Shown: in pieces, positions 18,924-27,324 of the stretch | Position numbering within the stretch: position 1 is the first letter of the stretch | How the letters are laid out: each line of letters begins with the position of its first letter | DNA from: Spartinivicinus marinus | GTDB taxonomy: Bacteria; Pseudomonadota; Gammaproteobacteria; Pseudomonadales; Zooshikellaceae | Direction: 5' to 3' | Assembly (NCBI RefSeq): GCF_026309355.1 | Contig: NZ_JAPJZK010000001.1 | Span: forward strand, 1,798,001 to 1,862,000 | Length of the DNA stretch: 64,000 bases | Notes under the pieces: generated by a model | What the model was told of the DNA's origin: nothing | The model's database searches: none | What the model saw: only the letters and a program-made list of their open reading frames with translations | Position numbers and translations under genes: made by a program

Positions 18924-20246
18924 TTACAAAAATAGTACCGTCCAATCTATTGGCACATAACCTTCGCGAATTCGTTGCGGGTGATCCCCCACATCAATAC
19001 GAACAACTTCCTCTCCTGTTTTGTAATTGATAACAGACATCTGATCAGTCTCACTCCAGGAAATATAGCAATTTTCCCCAGCCTGATCACTGGTAACCCA
19101 ATAAGGCTTTTTTCCCAGACCAGTAAGCAGTTGATATTCATACGTATTACGGTTCACCAGTGCGACATAATCATCCATGGTACCCGCCACACATAAAGTG
19201 TCACCCGCACTGTTCATCGCAATACCATGATGGGCCGAGTCATTAACATACTGATTGATGGGCATAGCAGGCACCAGGTTAGGTAACTGTACCAACCGGG
19301 TTATTTTGTCTTGCTGCATATCATATTCAACGAAACCGTGAAGAAATGATAATTGAAAATAAAAAAATCGCTCATCAGGTGAATGAGCCATCGGGCGGAT
19401 GGCTGGGCTCAGACCATGCAAGCCTGCCTGTTTTAACTTATCCGCCATATTGAATTGCTTAATAATTTTTAGCGACTTGGTATCAACAACCTGAAATGTG
19501 CGTTTACCCTTAGTAAAGTCCAGAAAATACTCATCCAGAGGTGTAAATACCATACCAATACTGGCGTGATATATTTTACTGCCATCTTTGGAGTAAACAT
19601 TCTCATGGGGTGAGTCACCACTTGGAAACTGCCCTAATTCTTCACCGGTTTCCACATCCAGGATATGAACCACTTTACCCGTTGAAGCAGAAACAGCCAC
19701 CTGAGTGCCATCCGGAGATAATGCCATATGGTCTGAACGAATACCTTTAACAGGAAAGCGCCAGACTATTTCATTGGTAGCGATATCAATGCCAACTACA
19801 TCGGCAAAACTGGGCCGGGACACAATTAACAGACGCCCATCCCTTGTACTATACATGTCGTCCACAAGCTGGTCATGACCTTCACCAATAAAATGTCGGA
19901 TTGCCTGGAAAGCCAACAGTTTGATTGGGTTAAAAATAATCTCTCTCATTCGCTCCCTTTTATCAGGAACACCATTGATACGCCCTAGTTTGGCGTATGT
20001 TTTAGCATCGATAACATCAATCATCCCCTCCCAGTTATTACCGACAAAGATAACCCGGCGAGCTTCCTCTTTAATCACTTTATTGGCTGATAAAGCACTA
20101 CTGGCAACTCCCCCTAGAAGGAAACCGACCAATAAAGTGATGACCAACTTAGACAACTGTTGAAATGGTCTTCTGAATAGGCGCTTATGGAATAGGTACT
20201 TATGAAATAGCTGCTTATGAAATAGTTGCTTACGGAATAAATGCAT
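18924..20246 (-). CDS. Membrane-anchored YncE-like beta-propeller protein
   Basis: The 440-residue product has an unusual N-terminus of near-identical five-residue units (LFRKQ, LFHKQ, LFHKY, LFHKR, LFRRP), then one hydrophobic helix (LVITLLVGFLLGGVASSALSA) and an exported seven-bladed-type propeller with 'VDIIDAKTYAKLG'-like, 'VAVSASTGKVVHILDVETG' and 'CYISWSETDQMSVINYKTG' strands. Such proteins resemble quinohaemoprotein amine dehydrogenase beta chains or YncE. The ATG at 20246 is well supported: AAGGAG lies 6 bases upstream. The basic repeats therefore form a long n-region of the signal anchor. It follows the transglutaminase operon by about 50 bases in tandem order and lies downstream of the decarboxylase cluster; links to either are unclear. 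Confidence 0.8.
   Translation of the reverse strand: MHLFRKQLFHKQLFHKYLFHKRLFRRPFQQLSKLVITLLVGFLLGGVASSALSANKVIKEEARRVIFVGNNWEGMIDVIDAKTYAKLGRINGVPDKRERMREIIFNPIKLLAFQAIRHFIGEGHDQLVDDMYSTRDGRLLIVSRPSFADVVGIDIATNEIVWRFPVKGIRSDHMALSPDGTQVAVSASTGKVVHILDVETGEELGQFPSGDSPHENVYSKDGSKIYHASIGMVFTPLDEYFLDFTKGKRTFQVVDTKSLKIIKQFNMADKLKQAGLHGLSPAIRPMAHSPDERFFYFQLSFLHGFVEYDMQQDKITRLVQLPNLVPAMPINQYVNDSAHHGIAMNSAGDTLCVAGTMDDYVALVNRNTYEYQLLTGLGKKPYWVTSDQAGENCYISWSETDQMSVINYKTGEEVVRIDVGDHPQRIREGYVPIDWTVLFL
20175..20246. repeat. 15-bp tandem repeat inside the propeller gene start
   Basis: Four full and one partial copy of a 15-bp unit (for example GAATAGGCGCTTATG, GAATAGGTACTTATG, AAATAGCTGCTTATG on the plus strand). 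Because the unit is a multiple of three, copy-number changes would add or remove five residues without breaking the frame. Confidence 0.85.
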
Positions 20247-20344
20247 CGCTTTCTCCTTGTTTTTATTTATTTGACTCCTCTAAAAATACTTACAACAGCT
20301 CGTATATGATATGGTAAAAATCACCTATTACTCACAACCACGCT

Positions 20345-21760
20345 TTAATACATTGCCGAAACCGTTTCAAGTACCTCAATTATAATGTCAACATCTTTAC
20401 TTTCCGTACGCCAATTGCAAAAAGCAGCACGTATACCGTATATACCTTCCATCTCGCCTTGTGAGAGAAACACTTTTTCACTACTGTTAATATGTTGTAA
20501 AACTTCTAGAGTGCGCTGCTTTTGATCAAAATTACTAGGGATAATAGGTGCGAAAAAAACAATATTCTTATATACTGGCGACAGCAGAGCATAATTTATA
20601 GATTGGTCAATCCATGAGCCAAGTTTTTTTGCACACTCACAATTTCTTGCAACCCACTCAGTAATACCTGACTTGCCATATGCCTGTAATGTTGCAAATA
20701 TCGGTAATGCCCTGAATGCTTGTGACAGCTGTATCCCACGATGTGACTCAGATGACTCTTCTTCCGTAAAATTTAAGTATGAATCATTGCAATGATTAGC
20801 TCGCTCAAGTAGAGCCATATGCCTTGTCATATAAAAACCACAATCCAGTGGTACGTTAAGCCATTTATGTGCATCAGCAGCAAGTGAATCAACCTCTTCC
20901 AGTCCACGTATTAAGTGTTTTTTTTCTTCTACAAGACGTGTACAAATACCAAAGGCAGCATCAACATGTAACCATGCGCCATGACGAAAGCAAATATCTC
21001 TGAGGATTAATAAATCATCAAAATCACCTGTTGTGACAGTACCAGACGAAGCCACAACTATACAGAAAGGCGATGATGCTTTTTTTAACAGTTTTTCCAG
21101 ACTATCAGGATTTATTGCCTCTCGCCCAGGAAGATGATCAACACATATAAGCGAGTTTCTACCAAATCCAGTCACTCCTAAAGCTTTGATTAAGCTAATA
21201 TGAGGTTTTGCTGAAAATATCTGTATTTTCGGTAAATCCTGAATACCATCTTCACTCACATTAATACCTATTTTTTCTCCAAACCATTCACGAACATTAA
21301 TCAACGCAAGGATATGTCCTATTGAGGTACCTGCAACAAAAGTGCCTTGCATAAAAGGAAGATCAAACAGATCTAGTAACCAATCCATTGTACGCTTCGT
21401 AATAATTGAAGGTAATTTCATTGCTGGACTGGATACCGGCATTTGTCCAGTGCTTGTAGCTAGTAAATGTCCAATTAATGCAGCTGGTGTGATACCTGCG
21501 GCAACATAGGGTAAATATCGTGGGCTCAATCGAGTAGAAAAAAACGGCAGTATTGACTGTTGCCACAACGACAGCATTTCAGCACTGCCAATACCATGGT
21601 CAGGCAGTCTACCGAAATTTGTAGGTATATGTTTTAAAGAAACTAAAGGTGGGCGACTATCTATTTCATGCCAAAAATCAACCGTCAATTGATAACAAAT
21701 ACCTAATAGGTTTTCAAAATCAACCAAATCATCTTTTACTTTAAATACTGACATCTTCAT
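20345..21760 (-). CDS. PLP-dependent group II decarboxylase (aromatic or acidic amino acid type)
   Basis: The 471-residue enzyme has the group II decarboxylase core: 'HVDAAFGI' (Asp contacting the PLP ring nitrogen), and 'DAHKWLNVPLDCGF' with the PLP-binding Lys. These enzymes convert an L-amino acid to an amine; the substrate (tyrosine, tryptophan, glutamate, other) cannot be read from sequence. The usual 'SGGSxAN' loop is replaced by 'AGTSIGHILAL', which may indicate an unusual substrate. It is the last gene of a six-gene minus-strand cluster ending in sulfation genes. Start: ATG at 21760 or 21754. Confidence 0.85.
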   Translation of the reverse strand: MKMSVFKVKDDLVDFENLLGICYQLTVDFWHEIDSRPPLVSLKHIPTNFGRLPDHGIGSAEMLSLWQQSILPFFSTRLSPRYLPYVAAGITPAALIGHLLATSTGQMPVSSPAMKLPSIITKRTMDWLLDLFDLPFMQGTFVAGTSIGHILALINVREWFGEKIGINVSEDGIQDLPKIQIFSAKPHISLIKALGVTGFGRNSLICVDHLPGREAINPDSLEKLLKKASSPFCIVVASSGTVTTGDFDDLLILRDICFRHGAWLHVDAAFGICTRLVEEKKHLIRGLEEVDSLAADAHKWLNVPLDCGFYMTRHMALLERANHCNDSYLNFTEEESSESHRGIQLSQAFRALPIFATLQAYGKSGITEWVARNCECAKKLGSWIDQSINYALLSPVYKNIVFFAPIIPSNFDQKQRTLEVLQHINSSEKVFLSQGEMEGIYGIRAAFCNWRTESKDVDIIIEVLETVSAMY

Positions 21761-21832
21761 TAGGATTCATATCTAGACATAATAAAAGTAGTAATAATAC
21801 CAGCAAAAAAGAGTATCAACTTATAATTTTAA

Positions 21833-23524
21833 TCATACACGATTAGGAATTGTATAGTCGTAGCACAAAGGCCAATTTTTCCGATTTTCTATATAATTAT
21901 CAAGATGAGAAAAAATACTTTGGTCTTTCTCTAAAAAATGTGTTCCTAAAAGGCAGACTCGATAATACCAAAGCAAATACATTTCCACTTCATAAAATTT
22001 GTAATATAAACTAACTTTCAAGTCGTTCAAAAAATTTGAAATTTTTTCTTTAAGCACACTCTCAAAAAATTCAATTCTCTCTTTTTTATACTTATTATCA
22101 TTTATTGTAATGTAGTATAAGGCATCTAATGCTCCAGTAGACATTGCAACTGAATTCTTTTGTTTTTTTAATGAGTAATCAGGTAAAATAGATCGTATAC
22201 TATTTCGCCAAGCTATTTTATCATGAACTTCAATATGTGCTGGTGATTGCATATTATGCCAATTGTAAATTTTGAGTTTTTCACTCATAGGTATTGATAA
22301 AAAGTCTTCTATTAAATGGACAAGGGGTGTTCTGTTTTCTAGTCCGTGCTCTCCAAATACCAAGCCTGGCCTAACCCCTTCTCCATAAGGGAATTGCATC
22401 GCCAGATGATAAAACATATCATTAAGGTCAAATCCTCTTTGCTGAAAATAAAAAGGCCATGGTTTATAACTGGCTCCAGCTTCATCGGGACCACCTGCTG
22501 TCATAATAGCTTTACCACCTTGCTCTTTTACACATTGCGCGACACAGTCTTCCGCTAAGCCACAGCAAACATTCATTAAGTTTGGGCCTAAAGCTTTTAA
22601 AACGCGGTCAAGAGGAGCAACACCACTTGATGAGTTAATTATATACTCTGGAGTTAATTGAATAACGTAGTGACGTATAAGTAGTCCTTTTTGCTTTAAC
22701 AACTGTACAGTTGCATTAGCTTCATTATAATCACCTAATGTTATGTTTTTTGGATCTTGCTCCGACCAAGGTACAACTGTAATCGCACCACCAAATTTAC
22801 CCTGGGTTGCAGTAGCAACACAAGCTGTTACCGTTTGACTATCTATTCCACCTATCGTTGTAAAAAGCACCTCAGGTTTGTCTGGAATACGAATTTCTAC
22901 CTGCTTTTTAACTTTTTCCATTATGCATTCAGGTGCTATAAATTTTCTTGATTTTTTTCTTTTTTTTGATAAATTAAACCATTCTGAGAAATGAAAAGAT
23001 CTATTACTGTATTTACCAACACTACCAGGCATAACGGTATATACCTTGGTAGGTCTGATACAGGCCGCTGACTCAACAGTACTTGTGATTATAAGGTCAT
23101 TTTCACTATTGTATGCGTATACAAGTGGTGATATACCCCACCTATCTCTACCAATATATAAAGTATTATTTTTTACTAAAATAAAAGCAAACTGCCCTTC
23201 TATTTCACTAAGAAATTTTTCACCGTAATTAATAAACCCTCGCATTAATAACTGTGTATCATTAATAGCACATAGCTTATATATTTCATTTAATGACTGC
23301 CAGTTATAAATCTCCCCATTCCAGATTATATAACTATCTTCTTCAAATAGCGGCTGCTTATTCTTGCCTTCTTGCACAAAAGCAAGCTGAGCATGCCCAA
23401 AAAAACCTATTGATGTCCTTTTGTAGTCAGAATATTCAGGCCCTCTACGTTTAACAATGGAAAAAGCCTGTAGAAATATATCCTCTTCTATTTCACTACC
23501 AATCAAAGCGGTAATACCACACAT
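21833..23524 (-). CDS. Asparagine synthetase B-like amidotransferase
   Basis: A 563-residue protein beginning 'MCGITALIG', where Cys2 is the glutaminase nucleophile, followed by 'GHAQLAFVQ', 'QPLFEED' and 'NGEIYN' of the class II amidotransferase domain. The C-terminal part is the asparagine-synthetase domain, with 'REHG'-like 'GEHGLENRTPLVHLIEDF'. The ATP-pyrophosphatase loop, usually SGGxDS, reads 'IGGIDS': the first Ser is Ile. Such paralogues in biosynthetic clusters (for example beta-lactam synthetase types) form amides on small molecules. AAGGAG lies just upstream of the ATG. It sits between the decarboxylase and NAD-synthetase-like genes. Confidence 0.82.
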   Translation of the reverse strand: MCGITALIGSEIEEDIFLQAFSIVKRRGPEYSDYKRTSIGFFGHAQLAFVQEGKNKQPLFEEDSYIIWNGEIYNWQSLNEIYKLCAINDTQLLMRGFINYGEKFLSEIEGQFAFILVKNNTLYIGRDRWGISPLVYAYNSENDLIITSTVESAACIRPTKVYTVMPGSVGKYSNRSFHFSEWFNLSKKRKKSRKFIAPECIMEKVKKQVEIRIPDKPEVLFTTIGGIDSQTVTACVATATQGKFGGAITVVPWSEQDPKNITLGDYNEANATVQLLKQKGLLIRHYVIQLTPEYIINSSSGVAPLDRVLKALGPNLMNVCCGLAEDCVAQCVKEQGGKAIMTAGGPDEAGASYKPWPFYFQQRGFDLNDMFYHLAMQFPYGEGVRPGLVFGEHGLENRTPLVHLIEDFLSIPMSEKLKIYNWHNMQSPAHIEVHDKIAWRNSIRSILPDYSLKKQKNSVAMSTGALDALYYITINDNKYKKERIEFFESVLKEKISNFLNDLKVSLYYKFYEVEMYLLWYYRVCLLGTHFLEKDQSIFSHLDNYIENRKNWPLCYDYTIPNRV

Positions 23525-23615
23525 AGAACTCCTTACCCTAAATATTTACTAAAAAACTATTACAAAATTTCATATCAAATTCTTGTGGAAGGTATATCAT
23601 TTGTAGGAGATAGGC

Positions 23616-24506
23616 TCAATTAATATATGTTTCTACTTCTCTATCACCATAGCGTTTTCTCATTGCATACATAGACATCAACCGATCGGCTACATCTACG
23701 TCAAGTTTTTTTCCTTCTAGAAAATCGTCAATTTCATCATAAGTGATTCCGTTACCAAAGATATCTTCATCAGTTAATTTAGGGTTCTTTACTGCTAGAC
23801 CACCCTCTGGTTTTCTGTTAATCACACCTTCTGGAACACCTAGTTTACTTGCCAATGCAGATATTTGTCGCTTGCTAAGATCTGTTAAAGGTGCAACATC
23901 ACAGCATCGTGTTCCCCACAAAATGCCTAAAAAAGTAAAAATCTCTGCTGCATTATGACATCCCATAACTACTGAATTAGTTAGTAGTCCCCATGAATTT
24001 AATGTAGCCATCATCATTCTTGATATATTTTCCGAACGACAAAGATTCGCTAGGCTTGCATTTTTGGCAACAGCAGCAAATGAAATAAATGGATGTGACT
24101 CTACTCCCCTATCACCAAGTTTATTCAAAATATCTTCATGCAAAATATCAACAGGTGGTTGCATATTCATTTCATATTTCTCATCTGGGTCCAAGAACTC
24201 AACCATTTCCAAAGCATAATCCCTATCATGTCTTATGCCATATGGCATATAAAGGCTATGAAATTTATAATCATACTCTCTATTCGGATCGTTATTGAGA
24301 TTTTTTATTGCAATTTTAACCAAACCACCAACAACAGCAGAGTCAATGCCACCACTAATACCCACTACAGCGCCCTGCGCTTTCCTTTCAAGAATTTGCT
24401 CTGCGATAAAATCAGCACGAGCAATTATTTCTTGCTTTGGATCAATATATGGCCTAACTTTATATTTTTTTCTAACTTTAGAAATAAAGGATTGGCTATA
24501 GCTCAT
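23616..24506 (-). CDS. NAD synthetase-like amide-forming enzyme
   Basis: The 296-residue product matches ammonia-dependent NadE: 'GISGGIDSAVVGGL' is the ATP-pyrophosphatase loop, followed by 'GCHNAAEIF', 'LTDLSKRQI' and 'YDEIDDFLEGKKL'. NadE adenylates a carboxylate and replaces it with ammonia. Here it stands among secondary-metabolism-type genes and next to an asparagine-synthetase-like gene, so it may act on the cluster's product rather than on deamido-NAD; a housekeeping role cannot be excluded since no other nadE is in view. AAGG precedes the ATG by 8 bases. Spacing to the GNAT gene upstream is 25 bases. Confidence 0.85.
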   Translation of the reverse strand: MSYSQSFISKVRKKYKVRPYIDPKQEIIARADFIAEQILERKAQGAVVGISGGIDSAVVGGLVKIAIKNLNNDPNREYDYKFHSLYMPYGIRHDRDYALEMVEFLDPDEKYEMNMQPPVDILHEDILNKLGDRGVESHPFISFAAVAKNASLANLCRSENISRMMMATLNSWGLLTNSVVMGCHNAAEIFTFLGILWGTRCCDVAPLTDLSKRQISALASKLGVPEGVINRKPEGGLAVKNPKLTDEDIFGNGITYDEIDDFLEGKKLDVDVADRLMSMYAMRKRYGDREVETYIN

Positions 24507-24531
24507 TTTTATACCTTAATAGTTTAATTTA

Positions 24532-25254
24532 TTACGTTATATGAAAATGGAGGCTTTTCTTCAATAAAGCAATACCAGCTTTATTTAACGAAAAAAGTTT
24601 GTTTTTATGCTTATCATAATCAAAACGGATACCAGAAAATGGTTTCTCTCCTTCAAAAAGAAAGTCATCATATTGTATAGTGCCAAGAACTTTGAAACCA
24701 CACTGGGTTCGTAATGATTGTGTTACAGGTGAAGTTGATTGCGTTATGCTAAATTGATAGCCACGATTGGCAAAGTGAGATGATGCAGTCTCTATCAGCC
24801 ACCGCCCAATACCTTTACTTGAATTTGATGCAGAAATTGCCGTAGTAAATATTTCAACATATTCACCACGCGCCACTGTCTCAATAATGCTTTGGGGGAA
24901 ATACATATCCATTAGTTGCGACAACAATGCAGCACTAGGCTCTGCTCGGCTGTTTTTATGAAAAAATACAGGAGTTGTTAAATCTCGACAAAGAGTACCA
25001 CCAATAATATTACCTTTTTTATTACGACAAACTAAAGACAATTGATCATCGTAAGTTTGCTCTATAAATGAAAGACATGTATCGTACATATTTATAAAAG
25101 AAACACCTAAGTGTTTACAAAGAGGCTCGTACTTTACAAATGATTGTGCTATTACATACGCAGTTTCATGCACATCCAACTTACGCATATTATCACAAGT
25201 TATAGCACAAAACTGAGCAGGTATTAAAGGTTGAGTGTCATTGTGCTCTTGCAT
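24532..25254 (-). CDS. GNAT-family N-acetyltransferase
   Basis: A 240-residue protein with the GNAT acetyl-CoA-binding stretch 'SNSSKGIGRWLIETASSHFANRG' in shortened form 'SSKGIGRWLIETA' and the following 'FSITQSTSPVTQSLRTQCGF' strand-helix. The frame is open to 25287, but ATG at 25254 has AGGA 8 bases upstream and shortens the overlap with the sulfotransferase gene to 17 bases, so I use it. The overlap indicates translational coupling. It probably transfers an acyl group to an amine, plausibly the amine made by the cluster's decarboxylase. Confidence 0.8.
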   Translation of the reverse strand: MQEHNDTQPLIPAQFCAITCDNMRKLDVHETAYVIAQSFVKYEPLCKHLGVSFINMYDTCLSFIEQTYDDQLSLVCRNKKGNIIGGTLCRDLTTPVFFHKNSRAEPSAALLSQLMDMYFPQSIIETVARGEYVEIFTTAISASNSSKGIGRWLIETASSHFANRGYQFSITQSTSPVTQSLRTQCGFKVLGTIQYDDFLFEGEKPFSGIRFDYDKHKNKLFSLNKAGIALLKKSLHFHIT

Positions 25255-25930
25255 GATTTTTTCCTGTAAAACCTGCTTGAAAATCATTTTTCATACTCTT
25301 TAAGAACACATCACGCGAGTTCAAGTTGGGAAAAGGAGTATTCTTTTTTAAATTGATACCAAGAAAATTTAGTAATGGCGGCCAGCCGTCTTTAATATTG
25401 TATATTAATAAGCGATCTGAAGGGACATGTTCTATTACATCGTTATTCCACTGGTTATACATATCTATAGCATAAGATTTATCCAGAAAACGTCCTTGAA
25501 ATATACTATTCCATACACTTTCATGCATGAATTGCTTTCGTTTTTTTCTGTAGCGATAACGAGCTGAAAATGGAGCCAGTAATTGTGTGCGAAGGACATT
25601 CGTTCGACTAGCGAGAAACACTGTGGTTTTAGCACTTTCATACCATGATTCAGCATCACGTATATTTAGCAACACTTTCGCATTTGGATATTCGACCATT
25701 AATTCACGATAGAAGCAACAGGCAGGCCAGTCTAATGTGGCTTGATAAGGTTCAAAAAAGGAATTCCAATCTACGAGCTTCCCTGTCAAGGCATTAAGAA
25801 AAAAGTCAATATGATGGGGATTTCGTATAACCTCATCCATATGATAACAGGGTGAATAGCCTACTATTGCAAGTGCTTCACGTATTGAAACAGTCCCCGT
25901 CCTACCAAAGCCAGCCCCGATGATATGCAT
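25238..25930 (-). CDS. Sulfotransferase family protein
   Basis: The frame is open to 26023, but the PAPS-binding motif 'IIGAGFGRTGTVSIREAL' begins right after the ATG at 25930, which has a good ribosome site (AGGA, about 6 bases away); I take this 230-residue version. 'GAGFGRTGT' is the 5'-phosphosulfate loop of the sulfotransferase_4-type family, and 'VLLNIRDAESWYESAKTT' is the 3'-phosphate-binding region. It transfers sulfate from PAPS to an alcohol or amine. The adjacent APS kinase would supply PAPS. It overlaps the GNAT gene by 17 bases. Confidence 0.85.
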   Translation of the reverse strand: MHIIGAGFGRTGTVSIREALAIVGYSPCYHMDEVIRNPHHIDFFLNALTGKLVDWNSFFEPYQATLDWPACCFYRELMVEYPNAKVLLNIRDAESWYESAKTTVFLASRTNVLRTQLLAPFSARYRYRKKRKQFMHESVWNSIFQGRFLDKSYAIDMYNQWNNDVIEHVPSDRLLIYNIKDGWPPLLNFLGINLKKNTPFPNLNSRDVFLKSMKNDFQAGFTGKNHARAQ

Positions 25931-26157
25931 AAAAATCCTGTACGATAATACCTTGGTTAATTTTTCATATGACTCTATTGTCGAGTAGTACATGCTATCT
26001 AAATCTGCCGATATCTTTCTCAATATATTAATTATATCAACAGTTTGTTGAACAAACTTCCATAAAACTAACTAAATACATATAGTGCTGTATTACATAT
26101 AATTTAAATAAAATAATACAGACACATTCCTTATAAGAGGCTGAGTAAATAGTTACA

Positions 26158-26733
26158 TTAAGTGTGTTTTACCGAAAAATACTCAAGTATAGTGTTTACT
26201 GATTCTTCTATAGGTAGAGCACTTGTATCTACTGCTAAGTCAGGCATAAGTGGCTTTTCATAGGGAGCGGAAATACCCGTAAAATCACTAATCAAACCTG
26301 ATCTGGCCTTTTTATATAAACCTTTAGGATCCCGGGCTTCGCAGTCCTGCAATGAAGCAGTGCAAAATATTTCTATAAATCTTTCGGGGCCAATAAATTC
26401 TTTAGCCATTTTTCTTTCTTTTAAATAGGGGGAGATTAAAGCAACAAGCACCATAAAGTCTGACTCAATAAACAGCTTAGCCACTTCAACTATTCGTCTA
26501 ATATTTTCCTTCCTCGCTTGTGCTGAAAATCCTAAATCTCTGCATAATCCCTTTCGTATTTTATCACCGTCAAGTATGACTGAATTCATACCCAAGCTGG
26601 TAAAATATAGTTTAACTTCATTAGCGAGCGTTGACTTTCCTGAGCCCGACAACCCTGTAAACCACAAGACTTTTGACTGAATTAAATCAGAGTTTATCTT
26701 TGGGGGCAGTGTTAATACTGAGTCATATTTCAC
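26158..26733 (-). CDS. cysC: Adenylylsulfate (APS) kinase
   Basis: A 191-residue APS kinase with Walker A 'GLSGSGKSTLANEV', the substrate motif 'LDGDKIRKGLCRDLGFS' and 'DCEARDPKGLYKKARSG' and 'FTGISAPYE', all standard for CysC. It phosphorylates adenylylsulfate to PAPS, the sulfate donor. It heads the minus-strand cluster directly before the sulfotransferase gene (227-base gap). No ATP sulfurylase (cysD/cysN) lies in the window, so APS would come from the cell's general sulfate assimilation. The symbol is given because the family is clear; it may be a cluster-dedicated copy. Confidence 0.92.
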   Translation of the reverse strand: MKYDSVLTLPPKINSDLIQSKVLWFTGLSGSGKSTLANEVKLYFTSLGMNSVILDGDKIRKGLCRDLGFSAQARKENIRRIVEVAKLFIESDFMVLVALISPYLKERKMAKEFIGPERFIEIFCTASLQDCEARDPKGLYKKARSGLISDFTGISAPYEKPLMPDLAVDTSALPIEESVNTILEYFSVKHT

Positions 26734-27324
26734 AACCTATTCCTTGGAACTTTATAAATAGTTTAAATTTTATTGTTCAAATTGATATTGAAGTAAACTT
26801 CAAACTAATAACAGTTTAATATTAAACCAAATAGCCTTACTAGCTTCAACTATAGTCAATACGAATAGTTTTAGGAATAACCATCCAACCGTAGCATTCA
26901 TTCAAGTAGCATTTTATATAAATCAAAATTGTTAGCGCAAGTCTTACAATTACAAACTTAACTCCATGCCTCCATAAATAATATAGTGATTGAGGTTAGT
27001 ATCTACGAAAACAACACAAAAAAACAAGATAACAACTTTACGCATGGAACACTTATTTTTTTATTAATTTAGGCAGTTTGTACTTACATAGAGCAAAAAC
27101 CCAGATCTTTAATATAAATCATTAATTTAATAAGGCTGACCTAAAAACGACACAGTTAAACTAACAATAGTTATCACAGAGTGATGATGGTTACCAAATA
27201 CTTACTTTACAACTGATCAGTGATAGATTTTTTTACAGTTTGTTTAAATATGAAAATTTCTATGGTGTAGTTTGCCACGAAAGAGCAAAGAGAATATCAT
27301 CACAATAGCTTTAAAGGAAAAGTA
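26734..27324. promoter_or_regulatory. Divergent promoter region of the sulfo cluster and ABC exporter
   Basis: Nearly 600 AT-rich bases without a gene separate cysC (minus) from the ABC gene (plus). A candidate minus-strand promoter has TTGAAC at 26775-26780 and TTATAA at 26752-26757, 17 bases apart, and leads to the cysC start at 26733. A perfect 14-bp palindrome GTTTAATATTAAAC lies at 26814-26827, just upstream of that promoter, and is a candidate operator. These are sequence patterns only. Confidence 0.45.
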
